A stretch of DNA of 64,000 nt from Ophiosphaerella korrae (lineage: Eukaryota > Ascomycota > Dothideomycetes > Pleosporales > Phaeosphaeriaceae): contig JALNQF010000049.1 in the NCBI GenBank assembly GCA_028456385.1, forward strand, positions 62,001 to 126,000, read 5' to 3'. The notes below the pieces were generated by a model. It had not been told where the DNA came from, ran no database searches, and saw only the letters and a list, made by a program, of their open reading frames with translations. Every line of letters begins with the position of its first letter. The first letter of the stretch is position 1. Shown here piece after piece: positions 58,848 to 64,000 of the stretch. The translations under genes and the position numbers were made by a program.

Positions 58848-60626
58848 TTAGGTTTCATTCCCCACACTAGATAGCATAAAGGGTAATGCTAGCTGTATTT
58901 CGCCTTGGACAGACACCGCTAGCCCGTCTTCATCCAGATCCTTGGGTATGTCTGCTGGAGGACCTAAACCAACGCGTACAAGCTTCACTTTTCCACCGCC
59001 CTTTCGAATAAGATCCTCATTCGGCCATCTTAAAACCCCTGGTGTATTCATACCTACACCGAGCTCGAGAATGACAGTTGATTCACTACTCTGGAGAGCG
59101 CGCTGGCGGAACTGCTTCCAAGCTGCTTCTCCACGCTGGAACGGCGTTTGATTGAACCACGATCCACCTCTTACACAAAGCATCACATTGCCCCCACAAT
59201 TAGGACATCGCGGAATTTTCGAAGAGTTAGTGAGCTTTTGCGTATCCGGATCGAGAAAAGGTAGTGCTGCTTCGTAGTAAGGAAGCGTGTCAAACGTTGA
59301 ATCTGGCTGACACTTTACCAGACACTGGACAGTCGAGTAACGGCCCTGAGGTGTCGATAACTGTGCCTCAGGCCAGCCATTTATCAAAAAAAGGCCATCT
59401 GCATTGGATGTTCGAACGTGTACATTCTTGCCGGACGATTTGAGCCACGCGATCAACTTCTGGTACAGAGGCCAGGACGGCCAGGAACGCACCATCCTCA
59501 CATTGTGGAAGTAGTATGCCCACTTGTCTTCCTCGGAGGGCCAGTCGTCGAAGCCAATTACGCTATATAATGTTGTAAGGCCGAGTTTGAGGAATGCGGG
59601 GAATTCGCGTTTGAATAGGGCTCGCGATGTGTAATCGAGGCCTTCAGCTGCGGACAGGCCGGCGCCTACTGAAACGATTACATTGTCCGCAGATGCGAGT
59701 ACTTGTCTAGCAGAACCCAATGTTTGGCCTTCGACTCCAAAAGTGGGAGATATCGGTATTAATATCCGTTGATAAGGCTTGCCAACGCCTTGAAGCAAAG
59801 CGTCGTAAATCTCGTAATCACCCTCTGCAAACGTCACGAAAATGATACCAGTTATCGATGTATCCTCGTGGTGCACCAACCACGCCGTCACCGTATCTAC
59901 CGCGATCTTCGCAGCGACTGCAGTAGGAAAAGCGAATAACCCTGTTGATATGCCACACAATGCAATTGTTTTTGATCCATCTTCATTACTCGGTAAACCA
60001 TCAGCCTGTTCAAGAACAGAAATATAACACTGTCTAAGTTCTTGTATTTCATCATTCGTCGGAGTTGCACCTCGCACTAGCTGCGGCCCTACAGTGTGTA
60101 TGGTATATGGAGATGGCAGACAGTATCCCCTGGTTGTGATTGCTTCGCCGACTGGTAAGTCACTGCCTCTAGTGCTCATAATTTCGAAGCACTCATTTCG
60201 TAAACGGGGTCCGGCTGTCGAGTGGATGACGTTGTCGATGCATTTGTGGTTTGGTTGGAAGCAGCCGAGCATTTGCGCGTTGGCGGCGTTGGTGATTGCG
60301 GATACGTCGCTAGCTAGAGATGTGATATCGCCTTGCCATAGTTTCATATGGACGTTGGGTCTGTCGGCGCGTTGTAATGTTGTCAAGGGAGAGATCGAAG
60401 AGCCGCGGGTTAGGACACGCTGGTTGCGTGCTCGTAATAGGATTTTATCGATGTTGGAAACGATTCCTGTAGCTAAAGGAGGAGTTGGTGCACGTATACA
60501 CAACAGCTGCTTCAGAAGCTGTATTTTTTCCCATGATTCGTACTGGTCAAGATGTTCAATTCGGCGTACTCTAGAGTTTTTGGACTCATTGATTAGGAAA
60601 TTGAGTGTAGAATCAATGGACAGCAT
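58848..60626 (-). CDS. Macrodomain-sirtuin (SirTM-like) fusion protein
   Basis: Intronless, 592 residues, two catalytic domains in one chain. Residues about 95-290 form a macrodomain: WQGDIT, NAAN (113-116), GCFQPNHKC (Cys122, His127, Cys129), IHSTAG and the loop GISTGLFAFP (225-234). That is the zinc-dependent macrodomain type that removes ADP-ribose. Residues about 305-590 form a sirtuin: GAGLSAAEGLDY (321-332) instead of the deacetylase GAGxSxxxGIPDFR, SNADG (407-411) in place of TQNIDxLH, no catalytic His in that position, and zinc cysteines at 435, 439, 474 and 477. These are marks of SirTM (class M), which transfers ADP-ribose to protein. Bacteria carry the two as adjacent genes; fusion is known in some fungi, as I recall. 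Cellular target unknown. Confidence 0.9.
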   Translation of the reverse strand: MLSIDSTLNFLINESKNSRVRRIEHLDQYESWEKIQLLKQLLCIRAPTPPLATGIVSNIDKILLRARNQRVLTRGSSISPLTTLQRADRPNVHMKLWQGDITSLASDVSAITNAANAQMLGCFQPNHKCIDNVIHSTAGPRLRNECFEIMSTRGSDLPVGEAITTRGYCLPSPYTIHTVGPQLVRGATPTNDEIQELRQCYISVLEQADGLPSNEDGSKTIALCGISTGLFAFPTAVAAKIAVDTVTAWLVHHEDTSITGIIFVTFAEGDYEIYDALLQGVGKPYQRILIPISPTFGVEGQTLGSARQVLASADNVIVSVGAGLSAAEGLDYTSRALFKREFPAFLKLGLTTLYSVIGFDDWPSEEDKWAYYFHNVRMVRSWPSWPLYQKLIAWLKSSGKNVHVRTSNADGLFLINGWPEAQLSTPQGRYSTVQCLVKCQPDSTFDTLPYYEAALPFLDPDTQKLTNSSKIPRCPNCGGNVMLCVRGGSWFNQTPFQRGEAAWKQFRQRALQSSESTVILELGVGMNTPGVLRWPNEDLIRKGGGKVKLVRVGLGPPADIPKDLDEDGLAVSVQGEIQLALPFMLSSVGNET

Positions 60627-61183
60627 TTTTACAACAGGGACCTGAAACTACTGCTTGCAAAAGATAGCTAAGTAAATGGATTCTGTAATATATATGTGGT
60701 CCTCGCGCTTGATTGGCGTGGGACGACAGCTGACTAAATCCAGGGTATGGGGGCGGAATTCCGCCGTGCTGCCCGATTATCAATTTGAAAAACTACAAAT
60801 TACTTAGCTCTAATTCAAATAGTTGCTTGTTAGTTCTGAGTCACAATTATCATTGCTGGCTACAATGTTGCTGACAAAGGTGCCGGATTTTGACAACAAT
60901 CTACGGAGATTTATTGCAACAAGAAGACATAGAAGGAGAAATGGGCCAATTTCAAGAACTTTTCGCCAAGCAATCAAAATAATACTAGGTATTGAATAGT
61001 ATATAACCAGTATCAACAACCTCATAAGGAGAAATTCCATAACGTAACATTAGTAATCGCTATGGATGACGTCACCTTTTGGTACCCACTTGTGCGTCCC
61101 AAGTTGCATCGCTGCTCCCAACGCTCTGTATATGCGCTTATAGGAAAATCATATCTTTCACTACACCTATTTACATAACCGCA
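60627..61183. promoter_or_regulatory. Divergent promoter, macrodomain-sirtuin / conserved gene
   Basis: 557 bp between outward-facing starts. No repeated element seen. Confidence 0.45.
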
Positions 61184-62122
61184 ATGGCTCTTCCACTCGG
61201 GGTTTTCCTTGGTGGTTGCGTCGTCGCAATCCCGGTGGTTACTGGAGTTGCGCAAGGTGTTGAGCACCAAAAGAAGCAAAATGAAGAGGCAGCAAACGAA
61301 TCGCGCATGTGGAAATTCAACTGTCTCGTCTCATGCGATGCGGATGATGAGATAGCAGAAGAGGAACTAAACAACGCTATTCTCGTCATGCGTCACGAAA
61401 AAGTCTGGGTGGTACCCCGCAATGAAGATAATAAACCTATTCCACCCGTGGAAGGCATCGATCCACCATTACATGCATTTGCAGGGTTTTACATCCAATA
61501 TCCGGACGAGAGCAGATTCCCGCCAGAGCGAGGGCTGGTGAGCACAATAAGCGAGGATCCTCCAGTGCTAAATTGGACGTACTGTGACAAAGACACTTAT
61601 GAATTGCGATACTCGAATCGCACTGGTAGTATAGCACACCATGTGGGCGTATGGGATTGGAATGAGGATGAAACAAGAGTGACTTTTGACGGTTGGGAAG
61701 GCTTCATGGCCGTTGATGAATGGGATGGCGCAGACAAAGACCCCACCACGCCATGGGGCAAAGAAGGTCTACGATGGGCCGTGTACTACGATAAAGACGA
61801 CAACGGGCTTAAAGGCCAACGCAAAGGCCGCGATATGTTTGAAATTGCTTTAACAAGACGTATTCAGAGTGCTGAGGAGCAGCTAAAGCAGAACGAGGCC
61901 GCAGAGAAGAAAATGCAAGTCAAGAGTCGAGGTGGGCTGAGCACCCAGTTTAGCGCCCCAACAAAGGAGAGGAGCAGAGAATGGGAAGAGAAACATGGCG
62001 AAGAAGCAAAAAAGAGGATGGAAAGGGAAAGGCAGGAGGCTAGAGAAAGGTTGGAGCGGCAAAAACGAGAGGAAGAAGAAAGAGAAGGCACAATATGGCA
62101 AGGAAGCAGAAATAAAAAGTAA
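61184..62122 (+). CDS. Conserved fungal protein of unknown function
   Basis: Intronless, 312 residues from the ATG at 61184 (earlier codons in frame have no ATG). It starts with a hydrophobic segment (LPLGVFLGGCVVAIPVVTGV) that could be a membrane anchor. Then come a conserved core with FAGFYIQYPDESRFPPERG, GLVSTISEDPPVLNWTYCDK, GVWDWNEDETRVTFDGWEGF and WAVYYDKDDNGLKGQRKG, and a highly charged C-terminal coiled coil (about 250-312). The core pattern recurs in fungal proteins I have no name for. No catalytic motif is evident. Prediction: an anchored protein with a charged cytosolic helix. Confidence 0.8.
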   Translation: MALPLGVFLGGCVVAIPVVTGVAQGVEHQKKQNEEAANESRMWKFNCLVSCDADDEIAEEELNNAILVMRHEKVWVVPRNEDNKPIPPVEGIDPPLHAFAGFYIQYPDESRFPPERGLVSTISEDPPVLNWTYCDKDTYELRYSNRTGSIAHHVGVWDWNEDETRVTFDGWEGFMAVDEWDGADKDPTTPWGKEGLRWAVYYDKDDNGLKGQRKGRDMFEIALTRRIQSAEEQLKQNEAAEKKMQVKSRGGLSTQFSAPTKERSREWEEKHGEEAKKRMERERQEARERLERQKREEEEREGTIWQGSRNKK

Positions 62123-63079
62123 CAAAGGCAAGGAGGTACTAAGGAAGAGAGGAGTAGGCCTGCCATCTAATGCTGGCATGGAATGGTGTCGATCTGGTTG
62201 TTCCGCGATTGGAGGTGAACCTCGCTCGCTTGAGCTATAACCAACCTTAGATTGTTCTAATCTAGAGAAAAGGTAGGCCATTCCTTTTCCTCTTCATGAC
62301 ACTTCGTCTGTGTCGTTCTCCCACAGGCTTCTCCTACAGTAATGTGTGCTATGTTTGGAGAATAGGACGAATCTGTGTTTCTACCCTGGCTACGAGTCCA
62401 AGAACTTTTCAAACGGCCTTAAAACACACAATATCGTTCACCTGTCGGAAGAATTGATGCTGGGCCGGCGGAACTTCCTAATGGGCGCGTGCCTCCGGCT
62501 GAAAACGTCAAGAGAGGAGCTAAGCCACGATGGTACACCCACATACGGTTATATCTATACTTACTCTGCACCAACATAGCCTTTTCCTTTCGGAGATCTA
62601 AGTCTAATGAAGCTAGCTCTAAGACCTGGTTTGAGAGTTGGGTGCCACGGGCGAGTAACTGTGCCGCATCCGCCTCACAATGACCAACATTATTGGAAGA
62701 CCCTAGACTAGTGGAGTCTCTCCCCCGACCCCGCATAGTTCACACTAGCTACGGATCGCCCCAAGTTAGGAACAATTCCTAGGTAGATCAATTCTGAACT
62801 CAGCCACAAACCTCCAGCAAACCACTGCTTGGTGGCCATGCAGGTCACCATTGCGCGCATGACCAAACACGCATGAATTTTATATTGTTTCTGGGCGATG
62901 CCGTGCACCGTGGCTTTTGTGGCTGAGTCATTGAGGAGGAGGAGGAGGGTGACAGTGCCTTCTCCAGGTGGTCATATAATGGTCGGTTCTATCCACGACA
63001 TCTATAGCCATAAGCGTATCGTACTACCCAAATCCTCCCGTTATTTAATATTTTAATATCTCTACGCAACAGCAGAACC
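62123..63079. other. Intergenic, nothing recognised
   Basis: 957 bp. A GAGGAG run (about 62931-62948) is the only simple repeat. No gene supported. Confidence 0.5.
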
Positions 63080-64000
63080 ATGCCACACCATAAATGGAAC
63101 CTAGAAGATGTTCTGCAACTCTGCAACGATGGGCGATGTGTTGGCTATGCTCCATCGAAACGTCGAAAGTGCATGATGCGAATCTCCTCTTACAACGACA
63201 TGATATGCCAGTCTCTAATCGCAGAAATGGCTAAAGAAAAACCAAATGCAGATTTGCTAGAACCAAAATTGAGGCGTCTGGCTGCGCATGGGCTCTGTGT
63301 ACGATTCCACCAAAATCAAAATGACGACATGGTTCGCAAGTGGTCCACAAGAATACGTATAGCTTATCCACCAAGAACCATCGGACGAGAGGAAGAACGT
63401 CTTGGTCGTTCGACCTCATCTAGGGCATCATCGTACACAACGCTGTCGATCATTTCTGGAGGAGCGCCAGCTACAGCGGATGATTCCATGACACCCGCAC
63501 TACAAGCGATGTTCGACAGAATTTTTGCGACATTAAATGCTATTGAAATGGCACCTCCTCTTGAACATTTTAGTCCAGCAGCATCGCGTGTATCCACAGC
63601 AGAGATTTCAAGCATACAGCTATCGAGAAATTCCAACATGCGGTCAAACGCCACACCAGAAACCAGAACATCGGTCGCGCTGGCTTCAGCACCTGTAGTG
63701 ACAGATGTACCGCCGTATAGAAATAGACCAATTTCAGCACGGGTTTCCCCGCCAGTCTCATCAGCTGCCCTAAGTTCCTTGTCGGACCTCTCGACTACTC
63801 GGTCTTCTTCGTCGGACTCATCAAATCATACGTCTTCGTCATTGTATTCATCGATTTCCTCGCCAGATTCATCACCTGCTGGATCTTCTCCGATTCCGAT
63901 TCCGTTGCCTACTACACCCTCCACATTCATAAACCCAGCAGCCAGGTCAGCTGCTCCAGGAAGAGGCTGCGCTGAAACCCATGTCCACCGCCGAACTCTT
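63080..64000 (+). CDS. Fungal conserved protein, 3' end outside window
   Basis: An ATG at 63080 opens a frame that runs without a stop to the last base, 307 codons so far. Residues about 1-90 resemble a fungal module with a Cys near CVGYAPSKRRKC, then LLEPKLRRLAAHGLCVRFHQ, a pattern I associate with proteins that often end in a GIY-YIG-like (T5orf172/Mug113) domain. If present, that domain would lie beyond the window. The remainder is a Ser/Pro/Thr-rich disordered region. Function not assigned. Confidence 0.7.
   Translation, partial: MPHHKWNLEDVLQLCNDGRCVGYAPSKRRKCMMRISSYNDMICQSLIAEMAKEKPNADLLEPKLRRLAAHGLCVRFHQNQNDDMVRKWSTRIRIAYPPRTIGREEERLGRSTSSRASSYTTLSIISGGAPATADDSMTPALQAMFDRIFATLNAIEMAPPLEHFSPAASRVSTAEISSIQLSRNSNMRSNATPETRTSVALASAPVVTDVPPYRNRPISARVSPPVSSAALSSLSDLSTTRSSSSDSSNHTSSSLYSSISSPDSSPAGSSPIPIPLPTTPSTFINPAARSAAPGRGCAETHVHRRTL

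Noticed and set aside
62941..62960. Possible gene start in a GAG-rich tract
   Set aside because: Simple repeat with no open frame; the supported start nearby is 63080.
1..64000. Secondary-metabolite cluster, transposon, CRISPR array or tRNA gene
   Set aside because: No polyketide or peptide synthetase, no transposase or terminal repeats, no regularly spaced repeats, and no tRNA T-arm consensus noticed. A tRNA scan and repeat search were not run, so small elements could be missed.

Overview
The window is ordinary nuclear DNA of a filamentous ascomycete fungus, most likely a plant-associated dothideomycete of the Pleosporales type. This rests on many short (about 43-97 nt) GT-AG introns with CTAAC-like branch sites, genes on both strands without operons, a secreted plant-cell-wall enzyme repertoire, fungal-only families (Zn2Cys6 regulators, Crh transglycosidase, Nej1/XLF, S28 peptidase) and a COX4/nicotinamidase/cactin/CGI121 housekeeping set. 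I saw no CRISPR, rRNA, tRNA or intact transposon. All exon joins are my own predictions from splice signals and reading frame. Species assignment is inference.

Layout. 0-11 kb: Zn2Cys6 regulator (cut by the left edge), an SDR with a substituted catalytic lysine, GH54 arabinofuranosidase, CE1-like feruloyl esterase, MFS transporter. 11.9-14 kb: decayed membrane-protein gene. 15.5-19 kb: Crh-type GH16 wall enzyme and a dual-specificity phosphatase. 18.7-21.9 kb: a large F-box-like gene broken by six in-frame stops and several frameshifts, with an apparently open 3' part. 22.4-27.6 kb: housekeeping block (oxysterol-binding protein, nicotinamidase, COX4, KEOPS subunit CGI121). 28-34 kb: Zn2Cys6 regulator and S28 peptidase. 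35.2-36.1 kb: another relic. 36.9-47 kb: pectin methylesterase, a short Zn2Cys6 regulator, a MUP1-like methionine permease and an exo-polygalacturonase, with large spacers. 48-58.2 kb: forkhead factor, cactin and Nej1/XLF (head to head), and a 991-residue disordered protein with a PAM2-like motif. 58.8-64 kb: a macrodomain-sirtuin fusion, a conserved fungal protein, and a gene cut by the right edge.

How the genes fit together. Arabinofuranosidase, feruloyl esterase, pectin methylesterase and exo-polygalacturonase would act jointly on arabinoxylan and pectin. The regulator beside the pectin methylesterase is a candidate local regulator, which is inference only. The most distinctive single gene is the zinc-type macrodomain fused to a SirTM-like sirtuin (58848-60626): writer and eraser of ADP-ribosylation in one chain. 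The window is also notable for three decayed genes and one enzyme with a damaged active site among otherwise intact genes.
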